Shown: piece by piece, positions 1-5,994 of the stretch
Layout: each line of letters opens with the position of its first letter
Numbering within the stretch: position 1 is the stretch's first letter
Origin: an uncultured Clostridia bacterium
GTDB taxonomy: Bacteria > Bacillota > Clostridia > Christensenellales > Borkfalkiaceae
Assembly: GCA_934230055.1 (NCBI GenBank)
Contig: CAKQEE010000024.1
Location: 1-10,952 of the forward strand
Length of the DNA: 10,952 nucleotides
Direction of reading: 5' to 3'
The notes under the pieces: model-generated
Databases searched by the model: none
Seen by the model: only the letters and a program-made list of their open reading frames with translations
Told to the model about the DNA's origin: nothing
Program-made: the position numbers and the translations under genes

Positions 1-356
1 ATTGTTTTCTCTTCGATGCAGCTTATCGGCGGTACGTTTTTATACCGTTTTGTTTTTCTGCACTCGCTCGGCGTAATCCCGTTGAACGCCCCGAACGCCT
101 TCGTAAAACTTTCGTGGGTGGCGTACCCGAATTTAAACCCGATTTCTATAATTCTCTCCATCGTTTGGCAAAGAGCTTTTCCCGCTTCCGAAAGCCTTCT
201 TTCTCTCACGTATTCGGCTATGGTATAATCCGTTAAAGCCGAAAAAATTCTCATCATATTATATTTGCTCGCGGCGCACTCGCGGGAAAGCTCGTCGTAG
301 TCGATTTTCCCCGTAAGATTTTTTTCAACGTATTCGACGATTTTTTGTATAATCAT
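1..356 (-). CDS. AraC-family transcriptional regulator, N-terminal part (runs off window)
   Basis: This is a DNA-binding regulator with the AraC double helix-turn-helix at the very N-terminus, as in the Rob/SoxS-like branch where an effector-binding domain may follow. 118 codons are visible and the gene continues past base 1, so the C-terminal half and any ligand domain are unseen. The protein starts MIIQKIVEYVEKN. The first HTH covers roughly residues 19-45 (DELSRECAASKYNMMRIF). The second covers roughly 65-100 and ends in the family signature GYATHESFTKAF then GITPSECR. The start is set by a ribosome site AGAGG five bases before ATG. A promoter candidate lies about 20 bases upstream. Its targets cannot be inferred because the adjacent genes on that side are outside the window. 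The family call is firm; the specific function is unknown. Confidence 0.9.
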   Translation of the reverse strand, partial: MIIQKIVEYVEKNLTGKIDYDELSRECAASKYNMMRIFSALTDYTIAEYVRERRLSEAGKALCQTMERIIEIGFKFGYATHESFTKAFGAFNGITPSECRKTKRYKNVPPISCIEEKT

Positions 357-359
357 TTT

Positions 360-557
360 TTACCTCTTTTTTATTTTATCATACGCACCCGCTTTTTTCT
401 TGTCTTTTTTTGCTTTTTTACTTTTTTGCGCGACATCAAGAATTTTTCCGTTAAAAATCAGAACGCGCTCCCGAAATAATTTTACCGAGCTTGCCGCTTT
501 GCAACGATTTTTTAACGAGCCTTGCGGAATCGTTACGGCGTAATGCTTGACCTCATA
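360..557 (-). other. Start-less coding-like fragment ending just before the AraC gene
   Basis: The minus strand is open for 65 codons and ends in TAA three bases before the AraC start, in the same frame as that gene. Its stop codon directly follows the AraC ribosome site, which is a spacing seen between operon genes. The translated text contains SLKNRCKAASSVKLFRER and LIFNGKILDVAQ, then a lysine-rich tail of about 25 residues. There is no ATG, GTG or TTG start in frame, and a TGA closes it upstream. G+C content is closer to genes than to the AT-rich spacers elsewhere in the window. It may be the decayed end of a gene, part of a dispersed repeat, or chance. I do not recognise a family. Confidence 0.25.
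378..406 (-). promoter_or_regulatory. Candidate promoter of the AraC-type gene
   Basis: Read on the minus strand, AAGACA (4 of 6 to the -35 consensus) is followed after exactly 17 bases by TATGAT (5 of 6 to the -10 consensus). It sits about 20 bases before the ribosome site of the AraC gene. It overlaps a start-less open frame, so either reading could be coincidental. Confidence 0.4.
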
Positions 558-599
558 TCAAGTTTATTACTAAAATCAAGGTTCGTTTTATTCTTGTTT

Positions 600-683
600 T
601 GGTGCCGCCGGTCGGTCGCGGCTTTACGATTCCTCGCTACGCAGGGCTTCGCCCGAACCTTCGCTTCTCGTCCTGACCGCGGC
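600..683 (-). repeat. 84-base segment with a copied tRNA 3' end and acceptor-like arms
   Basis: Bases 600-615 match bases 726-741, the CCA end and acceptor strand of tRNA-Leu, at 15 of 16 positions. On the minus strand the segment begins GCCGCGGTC and ends GACCGGCGGCACCA, so its ends can pair almost like an acceptor stem with a CCA tail. Its 84-base length is close to that of the 88-base tRNA-Leu. The interior does not fold as a tRNA: I find no T-loop at the expected place. A GGGC-TTC-GCCC mini-hairpin lies inside. It could be a tRNA pseudogene, an integration scar at a tRNA 3' end, or a dispersed intergenic repeat. Confidence 0.4.
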
Positions 684-688
684 AATAC

Positions 689-719
689 AAAAAAACAAAG
701 GCAGCTTCTGCTGCCTTTG
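689..719 (-). terminator. Rho-independent terminator of tRNA-Leu
   Basis: On the minus strand a perfect 10-bp stem, CAAAGGCAGC with GCTGCCTTTG, closes a 4-base AGAA loop and is followed by seven T. It begins seven bases after the encoded CCA. A T-run also follows on the plus strand, so it can work in both directions. Confidence 0.88.
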
Positions 720-725
720 CTTTTT

Positions 726-813
726 TGGTGCCGCTGGTCGGACTCGAACCGACACGGAGGATGAGTCCACCGGATTTTGAGTCCGGCGCGTCTGCCAGTT
801 TCACCACAGCGGC
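726..813 (-). tRNA. tRNA-Leu, anticodon CAA
   Basis: The 88-base gene folds as a long-variable-arm (class II) tRNA. The acceptor stem GCCGCTG pairs with CAGCGGC, followed by discriminator A and an encoded CCA (726-728). The anticodon stem CCGGA/TCCGG encloses loop CTCAAAA, giving anticodon CAA at 777-779, which reads the leucine codon UUG. The variable arm has GGA/TCC pairing, and the T stem GTCGG/CCGAC encloses TTCGAGT. It stands alone, with a terminator directly downstream, and is transcribed away from polA. Confidence 0.97.
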
Positions 814-854
814 GTTTTTATATTACTTTTCGTTGCAATCGGCGCGGTTTTTTG

Positions 855-883
855 TTAAAATATTATTCGGATACGGGTATAAT
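855..883 (+). promoter_or_regulatory. Candidate polA promoter
   Basis: TTAAAA (4 of 6 to the -35 consensus), a 17-base spacer and a perfect TATAAT at 878-883. This gives a leader of about 80 bases before polA, containing a perfect inverted repeat at 913-943. The -10 is embedded in a small dyad, GGTAT-A-ATACC. Confidence 0.5.
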
Positions 884-912
884 ACCTTGGTATTGCAGTC
901 CGCTAAACCTGT

Positions 913-943
913 TTGCCGAATTATAATACCATACTTTCGGCAA
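913..943. promoter_or_regulatory. Perfect 8-bp inverted repeat in the polA/tRNA-Leu control region
   Basis: TTGCCGAA (913-920) and TTCGGCAA (936-943) are exact inverted copies separated by 15 bases. The enclosed bases hold a TATAAT/TATTAT motif readable on both strands. It could be a protein operator over divergent promoters or a hairpin in the polA leader RNA. There is no T-run after it, so it is not a classical terminator. Confidence 0.5.
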
Positions 944-951
944 GATTGCAA
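923..951 (-). promoter_or_regulatory. Candidate minus-strand promoter toward tRNA-Leu
   Basis: On the minus strand TTGCAA (4 of 6) is followed after 17 bases by TATTAT (5 of 6) in the extended context TGGTATTAT. It lies about 110 bases before the tRNA, which is long for a tRNA leader. A second GGTATTATA site at about 877-885 is an alternative -10 with a poor -35. Confidence 0.3.
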
Positions 952-968
952 GCGGATAAAGGGGTTTT

Positions 969-3644
969 ATGGAAAAATTAGTTCTTATCGACGGAAACAG
1001 CCTGTTAAATCGCGCGTTTTACGCAATGCCCGTTCTTTCCACAAAAGACGGACTTTACACGAACGCCGTTTTCGGGTTTGTGAATATGCTTATAAAAATT
1101 TCTTCGGACGTAAAGCCCGAATACCTTGCGGTCGCGTTCGACCTTAAAGCCCCCACCTTCCGCCATAAAATGTATGCGGATTATAAGGGAACGAGAAAGC
1201 CTATGCCCGACGAGCTGCGCGTTCAGGTGCCACTTATAAAAGAGGTTTTGCGGCTTATGAATATTGCGATTTACGAAAAAGAGGGCGTGGAAGCGGACGA
1301 CGTTATCGGCACGATTGCAAAGCGTTCGGGAATGAAAACCTTTATCATCACGGGGGACAAAGATTCCTTTCAGCTGGTGGACGAAAACGTTTCCGTACTC
1401 TTTACGAAGCGCGGAATTACCGAGCTCGAAGAATATAACGCCGCGAATTTTACCGAAAAAACGGAGCTTATCCCCTCGCAGATAATAGACCTGAAATCAC
1501 TTATGGGCGACTCTTCCGACAATATCCCCGGCGTTAAGGGCGTGGGCGAAAAAACCGCAAAAACCCTCCTCCTTAAATACGGAACGCTTGAAGGTGTTTA
1601 TTCGCATATAGAAGAAGTCGGCGGCAAACTGCAAGAAAAACTGAAAGAGGACGAAAATAATGCCCGCCTTTCCTACACGCTTGCCTCCATAAACACCGAT
1701 TGCGGCATAGACTTTTCCGTAAACGATATGCGCTTTCGCCTGCCTTTCCCCTACGCGGTGAGAAAAAAGTTCATCACGCTCGAATTTAAGGCGCTTTCTT
1801 CAAAGCTCTCCCTTTTCGAGGATCCGAATTCCGCCGAAAATAATCTTTCTACGGAAGTTTCCGAAAATTCTTTCGGCAATGCGACGGCAGAAAATCATTC
1901 GGCAACCCCCGTTGCGGAAAAAACCGAAGCCGACCGAGAAACGGCGGAGGAAGTCGTTGCGCCACCGAAAACGATAGCGGTAAAAATACTTTCCGATTTT
2001 AACCCGAGAAATATTTGCGGAAGGTGCGCGCTTACCCTTCTTCCGAACAGGGCGGACGTTTATTCGGAAGAAGAGCATACCGAATATATTTTCGCTATAA
2101 AAGAAATGCTTATCGACGACGGATTCAATTTATCGGAAGTATTAGGCGCGCTTTCCCCTCTTTTCGGCGGGGAAAGCTTTGCAGAAAAGCTTATACTTTT
2201 CGATAAAAAAGAGTTTATGCACAGGCTGTGCGAGGCGGGTTTTGCGCTATGTGCGCCCGCGGACGATTTAACGCTTATAAAATACCTTGCGGACTTTACG
2301 GGAAAAACCGCTTCTCTTATAGAAACGATAGAAGAATACGACGAGAACGTGGATTTACCCGCCTTTTCGCTTTTTAAAATCTTCGGCAGGTTAAGCAAAA
2401 AGCTTGCGGAAGAAAATATGCAAAAACTGTATTCCGAAGTAGAGCTTCCGCTCGTGAACGTGCTTTTCGATATGGAAACGGCGGGCTTTAAGGTGGATTA
2501 CGAAGCCCTTTCGGAAGCGGGACTGAACTTTAAGAAAACACTTGACGAACTCGAATCAAAAATACGCGAATACGCGGGCGAAAAAGACCTTAACGTGAAC
2601 TCTCCCGTACAGCTCGGCGATGTTTTATTCGGCAAAATGAAGCTTGGAAAAGCAAAAAAAACCAAGCGCGGGTATTCTACTTCCGCGGAGGTTTTGGAAG
2701 CGATAGAAGAAGCGCACCCCATAGTGCCGCTCATTCTTTCCTACCGCAGAATACAAAAGCTGTTTTCCACCTACGTCGAGGGACTTAAACCGCTTATCGA
2801 CAAGAAAACGGGACTTGTTTTTTCCTCTTTCAATCAGACGGTAACCGCGACGGGGCGGCTTTCTTCAAAAGAACCGAACTTACAGAATATTCCCGTTCGC
2901 GAAGAGGAAGGCAGAGAACTCCGAAAATTTTTCGTGCCGAGAGACGAAAACCATATTCTTATCGGCGCGGATTATTCGCAGATAGAATTAAGACTTCTTG
3001 CGGCTTTTTCCGGTTGCGAAGGGCTTATAAAAGCGTTCACAGAAGGTCACGACGTTCACGCGGAAACGGCGAGCAAAGTGTTTAACGTAAGTCTTGCGGA
3101 AGTCACTCCCGAAATGCGGCGCGCCGCAAAAGCCGTGAACTTCGGCATTATATACGGCATTTCCGAATACGGGCTTGCAAAATCGCTTAAAGTTTCGCCC
3201 GCCGCCGCAAAAGAATATATCGCGGGATATTTCAGAGAATATCCGGAAGTAAAAAAATATATGGACGACAACGTGGCTTTTGCAAAAGAACACGGCTACG
3301 CGATTACGATGCTCGGAAGAAGGCGTTATATTAAAGAAATCAACGCCTCTAACTTCAATCTCCGCTCGTTCGGGGAACGCGCCGCAATGAATATGCCGCT
3401 TCAAGGTTCCAGCGCGGATATTATAAAGCTCGCTATGCTCGGTGTTCACGACAGACTTAAAAAAGAAGGGCTTTCTTCCAAACTCATTTTGCAGGTTCAC
3501 GACGAACTTATTATAGACGCGCTCCGCTCGGAAACGGAACGGGTTAAGAAAATACTCGTAGAAGAAATGGAGGGTGCGGTAAAGCTTTCCGTACCGCTTA
3601 CGGTCGAACTCGGTTCGGGGGAAACGTGGTATGACGCTAAATAA
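969..3644 (+). CDS. polA: DNA polymerase I
   Basis: An 891-residue family A polymerase that removes primers and fills gaps in lagging-strand synthesis and repair. The N-terminal 5'-nuclease (about 1-285) shows D8, EADDVI at 108-113, TGDKD at 128-132 and GDSSDNIPGVKGVG at 180-193 with the helix-hairpin-helix region. The middle region (about 330-480) lacks the DxE exonuclease motif of proofreading enzymes, and a variable low-homology linker at about 285-335 precedes it. The polymerase domain has TGRLSS at 628-633, motif A DYSQIELR at 668-675, motif B with R717, K721, F725 and Y729, QGSSAD at 812-817 and motif C QVHDEL at 842-847. F725 is the position that makes the family prefer dNTPs over ddNTPs. 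The start ATG follows AAAGGGG. It overlaps coaE by 14 bases, so the two are probably cotranscribed and coupled. No mutM lies between them, unlike in Bacillus subtilis. Confidence 0.98.
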   Translation: MEKLVLIDGNSLLNRAFYAMPVLSTKDGLYTNAVFGFVNMLIKISSDVKPEYLAVAFDLKAPTFRHKMYADYKGTRKPMPDELRVQVPLIKEVLRLMNIAIYEKEGVEADDVIGTIAKRSGMKTFIITGDKDSFQLVDENVSVLFTKRGITELEEYNAANFTEKTELIPSQIIDLKSLMGDSSDNIPGVKGVGEKTAKTLLLKYGTLEGVYSHIEEVGGKLQEKLKEDENNARLSYTLASINTDCGIDFSVNDMRFRLPFPYAVRKKFITLEFKALSSKLSLFEDPNSAENNLSTEVSENSFGNATAENHSATPVAEKTEADRETAEEVVAPPKTIAVKILSDFNPRNICGRCALTLLPNRADVYSEEEHTEYIFAIKEMLIDDGFNLSEVLGALSPLFGGESFAEKLILFDKKEFMHRLCEAGFALCAPADDLTLIKYLADFTGKTASLIETIEEYDENVDLPAFSLFKIFGRLSKKLAEENMQKLYSEVELPLVNVLFDMETAGFKVDYEALSEAGLNFKKTLDELESKIREYAGEKDLNVNSPVQLGDVLFGKMKLGKAKKTKRGYSTSAEVLEAIEEAHPIVPLILSYRRIQKLFSTYVEGLKPLIDKKTGLVFSSFNQTVTATGRLSSKEPNLQNIPVREEEGRELRKFFVPRDENHILIGADYSQIELRLLAAFSGCEGLIKAFTEGHDVHAETASKVFNVSLAEVTPEMRRAAKAVNFGIIYGISEYGLAKSLKVSPAAAKEYIAGYFREYPEVKKYMDDNVAFAKEHGYAITMLGRRRYIKEINASNFNLRSFGERAAMNMPLQGSSADIIKLAMLGVHDRLKKEGLSSKLILQVHDELIIDALRSETERVKKILVEEMEGAVKLSVPLTVELGSGETWYDAK

Positions 3645-4317
3645 AAGCGACTCTTTTTGCTCGTTAAAACGCGGAGAAAAACGCCTTGATAAGAAAAATA
3701 ATTTTCTCGTTGCTATAACGGGCGGAATAGGCAGCGGAAAAAGCACGGCGGCGAATGCGCTTAAAGAGGCGGGCTATCCCGTCATTTCCTGCGACGAAAT
3801 CTGTGCCGGGCTTTATAAATCCCCCTCCTTTTTAAGAAAGCTGAAAAAATTTTTTCCTTCCGCAATAAAAGGCACGCTTTTCCCGAAGGTCGATAAAAAA
3901 GAGCTTTCCCGGCTTGCGTTTGCTGGCGGCGAAAATTATAAGATTTTATCCGAACAGGTAACCGCTCCCGTATATCGCGCGGCAATGAAAAAAGCAAAAG
4001 CAAAAAAGGGCGTGGTTTTTATAGAAGTTCCGCTTTTATTCGAGTTCGATAAGCAAAAGGATTTTGATAAAGTTCTGGTCATTATGCGCGAAAAGTCCGA
4101 ACGCGAAGAAAGCGTTAAAAAACGTTCGGGGCTTAACGAAAAAGAGTTTTCGGCGCGGCTTTCCCGCCAAACGGATTATTCGAAAGCGGATTTATCGGGC
4201 TACACGGTGATACTTAACGACGGCACGAAAGAAGATTTAACCTCCCGCGCCGTTGCCGCCGCAAAAGGCTTTTCCGCCGAATTCCTTAAAGAAAATTTCC
4301 GCGAACGAAATAAGTAA
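3631..4317 (+). CDS. coaE: Dephospho-CoA kinase
   Basis: Catalyses the last step of coenzyme A synthesis, the ATP-dependent phosphorylation of dephospho-CoA at the ribose 3'-hydroxyl, in the cytoplasm. The 228-residue protein has the P-loop GGIGSGKST at 31-39, D55 in the SCDE segment that usually binds the acceptor substrate, and EVPLLFE at 132-138. An arginine/glutamine-rich lid segment, ARLSRQTDYSKA, lies at about 175-186. Most family members place the P-loop near residue 10, so about 22 extra basic and polar residues precede it here. ATG 3631 is the only ATG, GTG or TTG start in frame before the P-loop, and it has a GGGGGA ribosome site about nine bases upstream inside polA. The gene therefore starts within the last codons of polA. 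It is followed by a terminator. Confidence 0.95.
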   Translation: MTLNKSDSFCSLKRGEKRLDKKNNFLVAITGGIGSGKSTAANALKEAGYPVISCDEICAGLYKSPSFLRKLKKFFPSAIKGTLFPKVDKKELSRLAFAGGENYKILSEQVTAPVYRAAMKKAKAKKGVVFIEVPLLFEFDKQKDFDKVLVIMREKSEREESVKKRSGLNEKEFSARLSRQTDYSKADLSGYTVILNDGTKEDLTSRAVAAAKGFSAEFLKENFRERNK

Positions 4318-4338
4318 AAAAACCGAATTTATTTATAT

Positions 4339-4368
4339 CCCCCCGGCTTATTAAAAGTCGGGGGTTTT
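4339..4368 (+). terminator. Terminator of the polA-coaE operon
   Basis: CCCCCGGCTT (4340-4349) pairs with AAGTCGGGGG (4355-4364), with one G-U pair, around a five-base loop. It is followed by TTTT. It starts about 20 bases after the coaE stop. The T-run is short, so it may be only moderately efficient. Confidence 0.8.
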
Positions 4369-4423
4369 CGGGCGGGTTGCAACGGCGATAATTTATACTA
4401 TCCGCTTACCTCACACAAAATAT

Positions 4424-4456
4424 AAAAAGAAGTCCGTTTTTCTTACGAACTTCTTT
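4424..4456 (-). terminator. Terminator of the trxA end of the minus-strand block
   Basis: On the minus strand AAAGAAGTTCGT pairs with ACGGACTTCTTT over 12 bp with one G-U pair and a seven-base loop. A short T-rich stretch follows. A second, outer pair of arms, TCACACAAAA (4411-4420) and TTTTCGTGTGA (4468-4478, one inserted C), encloses it, making a nested inverted repeat between the convergent coaE and trxA genes. Confidence 0.7.
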
Positions 4457-4495
4457 CTTCATCTTAGTTTTCGTGTGAAAAGCAATCCGTATCGT

Positions 4496-4807
4496 TTAGC
4501 CGAGGAGCTTTTCTTCTAATTCGCTCGATTTATAATAGCCTGTGACGCGCTTTTTCTCTTCTCCGCCGCTTATTAAAACGAGCGTCGGAATAACTTCTAT
4601 GCCGAATTTCGCCGCAAGCCACTCTTCGTCGTCTACGTTCACTTTGCCGACCTTTATCGCGCCGCCTTTTAATTCGTCTAACTTTTCAAGTTCGGGCGCA
4701 ATCATTCTGCAAGGTCCGCACCACGTAGCCCAAAAATCCAGAATTACGGGAACTTCCGACTGTAAAACCTCTTTTTCGTAATTGTCTTTCGTTATAACTA
4801 CTTCCAT
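4496..4807 (-). CDS. trxA: Thioredoxin
   Basis: A 103-residue single-domain thioredoxin, a cytoplasmic dithiol reductant for enzymes such as ribonucleotide reductase. The active site WCGPC is at 29-33 (C30 and C33). The buried D24 and the cis-proline in IPT at 73-75 are present. The fold is complete with no signal peptide. The start is ATG 4807 because AGGAGAG sits four bases before it. The frame stays open far upstream through the jag tail region, but that extension has no thioredoxin homology and no ribosome site. It follows jag by 61 bases, with a hairpin between them, and is the last gene of the minus-strand block. Confidence 0.97.
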   Translation of the reverse strand: MEVVITKDNYEKEVLQSEVPVILDFWATWCGPCRMIAPELEKLDELKGGAIKVGKVNVDDEEWLAAKFGIEVIPTLVLISGGEEKKRVTGYYKSSELEEKLLG

Positions 4808-4830
4808 AATACTCTCCTTTTTTTGCATGA

Positions 4831-4861
4831 AACCCCGAAAAGCCTGTTCGCTCTCGGGGTT
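4831..4861 (-). terminator. Hairpin between jag and trxA
   Basis: AACCCCGA pairs with TCGGGGTT over 8 bp around a 15-base loop. On the minus strand only TTTCATGC follows, so termination would be weak. It may act as partial attenuation or as an RNA processing or stability element separating trxA from the upstream genes. On the plus strand it is followed by TTTTC. Confidence 0.45.
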
Positions 4862-4868
4862 TTCTATA

Positions 4869-5825
4869 TCAGTTTTTATCTTTAAAGCTGTTTCCGAGAT
4901 AAGTGCCGAAGCCGAACGAGCTTTTCTTTCTCTCTTCGCCCGCGCCGCGGTTACCGCCTTTGTTGTACCCGCCGCGATTGCCGTCTCTTTCGTTTCTGCC
5001 TCTGCCGTATCCGCCTCTGTCTCCGCGGTCGTTTCTTCCGCCGCGGTTACCGTATCCGCGGTTACCGCTTCTACCGCCGAAATCTCTACCGCCCCTGCCG
5101 CGGTCGCGACTCGCACCCGCGTTGTAGGGTTTGGAGCCTTCTTCTCTGTCGTTGGGAACGATAACCACGTAGCGGTTGGGTTCTTTACCCTCGCTCTTGG
5201 TGGTAACGGTAGTGCTTTCCGCAAGCGCGGTGTGAATTATTCTTCTTTCAAACGGAGACATCGGTTCGAGCTGAACGTCTCTTCTCATCTCCGTCGCTTT
5301 TTCTTCAAGCTTTTTGGCAAGTCTTACAAGAGTTTCTTCTCTGCGGTCGCGATAGTTTTCGCAATCGACCACTACTTTTCTATAAACCTTATTGCCGATG
5401 TTGGCAACGGCTCCCGTAAGCGTCTGAATAGCGTCTAAAACCTCTCCGCGATATCCTATTACGGAAGAAGAAGAATCGGTTACGAGCGTCAAAACCTCTT
5501 TTTCGCCGTCCGTACCCTTTTTGACTTTGGCGTCTATATCCAAAAGCTCCAAAACCTTTTTAAGGAAAACCACTTCCTTAACGTTACAATCTTCTTCGCA
5601 ATTTTCGCAGGAATCATCACATTCGGAAGAAGTTTTCGCGGCATCTTCCGCGGGTTTTTCTTCCTCTTTAACGGTTATTTCCACAACCGCTTTTCCTTTA
5701 AGCTTGCCGAATAATCCCCTGACCGGTTCTTCTTTTACGGTGATTACCGCCGCGTCCTCCGTGACGCCGAGTGCTTTTAAGCCTTCCTCAACCGCTTCTT
5801 TAACGGTTTTACCTGTAAATTCCAT
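4869..5825 (-). CDS. jag: Jag/KhpB-type RNA-binding protein (Jag-N, KH, R3H) with RGG-rich tail
   Basis: The family is a cytoplasmic RNA-binding protein (Jag/KhpB/EloR), known in Firmicutes to partner KhpA and influence cell elongation and division. In order: Jag-N domain (about 1-52, including RGLFGKLKGKAVVEI), an acidic linker, KH domain (about 85-155, GxxG loop G124-Y-R-G127) and R3H domain (about 158-225, R194-x3-H198). Usual members end soon after R3H. Here 318 residues are present because a tail of about 80 residues follows, with RGG at 244, 261, 270 and 284, about 16 arginines, and a C-terminal FGFGTYLGNSFKDKN. The linker carries four cysteines, C69, C73, C76 and C80 (C-x3-C-x2-C-x3-C). 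The start has GGAGAT three bases before ATG. It lies 169 bases downstream of yidC, the standard neighbour, and I see no clear promoter or terminator in that gap. Confidence 0.95.
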   Translation of the reverse strand: MEFTGKTVKEAVEEGLKALGVTEDAAVITVKEEPVRGLFGKLKGKAVVEITVKEEEKPAEDAAKTSSECDDSCENCEEDCNVKEVVFLKKVLELLDIDAKVKKGTDGEKEVLTLVTDSSSSVIGYRGEVLDAIQTLTGAVANIGNKVYRKVVVDCENYRDRREETLVRLAKKLEEKATEMRRDVQLEPMSPFERRIIHTALAESTTVTTKSEGKEPNRYVVIVPNDREEGSKPYNAGASRDRGRGGRDFGGRSGNRGYGNRGGRNDRGDRGGYGRGRNERDGNRGGYNKGGNRGAGEERKKSSFGFGTYLGNSFKDKN

Positions 5826-5994
5826 TATATCTCCTTTTATCCGCTTCTCTTTTCGGCGCGTAACCGCCGCAAACGGAAATATCGTTCTGTATTTCGGGAT
5901 TTTCTGCTCCGCTTAAACATTGCTTAAACTTTTTTAAAAACAGAATTAAAACCGATAACCTCGCGGCTTTGCTCCGCACCTGTTTTTTCCGCGA

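Noticed and set aside
725..1147. 140-residue plus-strand frame across the tRNA and polA start
   Set aside because: Runs antisense through tRNA-Leu and out of frame through polA, so it is not a gene.
2988..3746. 252-residue minus-strand frame opposite polA and coaE
   Set aside because: Lies entirely antisense to the conserved polymerase domain and the coaE start; composition typical of a shadow frame.
4808..5224. Long upstream extension of the thioredoxin reading frame (242 residues in all)
   Set aside because: It is the shadow frame of the repetitive Jag tail, Ala/Thr/Glu biased, and the true thioredoxin start has its own AGGAGAG site.
4782..5438. 218-residue plus-strand frame opposite jag
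   Set aside because: Alanine/valine/serine-rich antisense of the RGG and KH coding region; no ribosome site or family match.
5826..5994. Hidden small gene or regulatory RNA between yidC and jag
   Set aside because: No start with a ribosome site, and only weak 4-5 bp hairpins without a T-run; no confident element.
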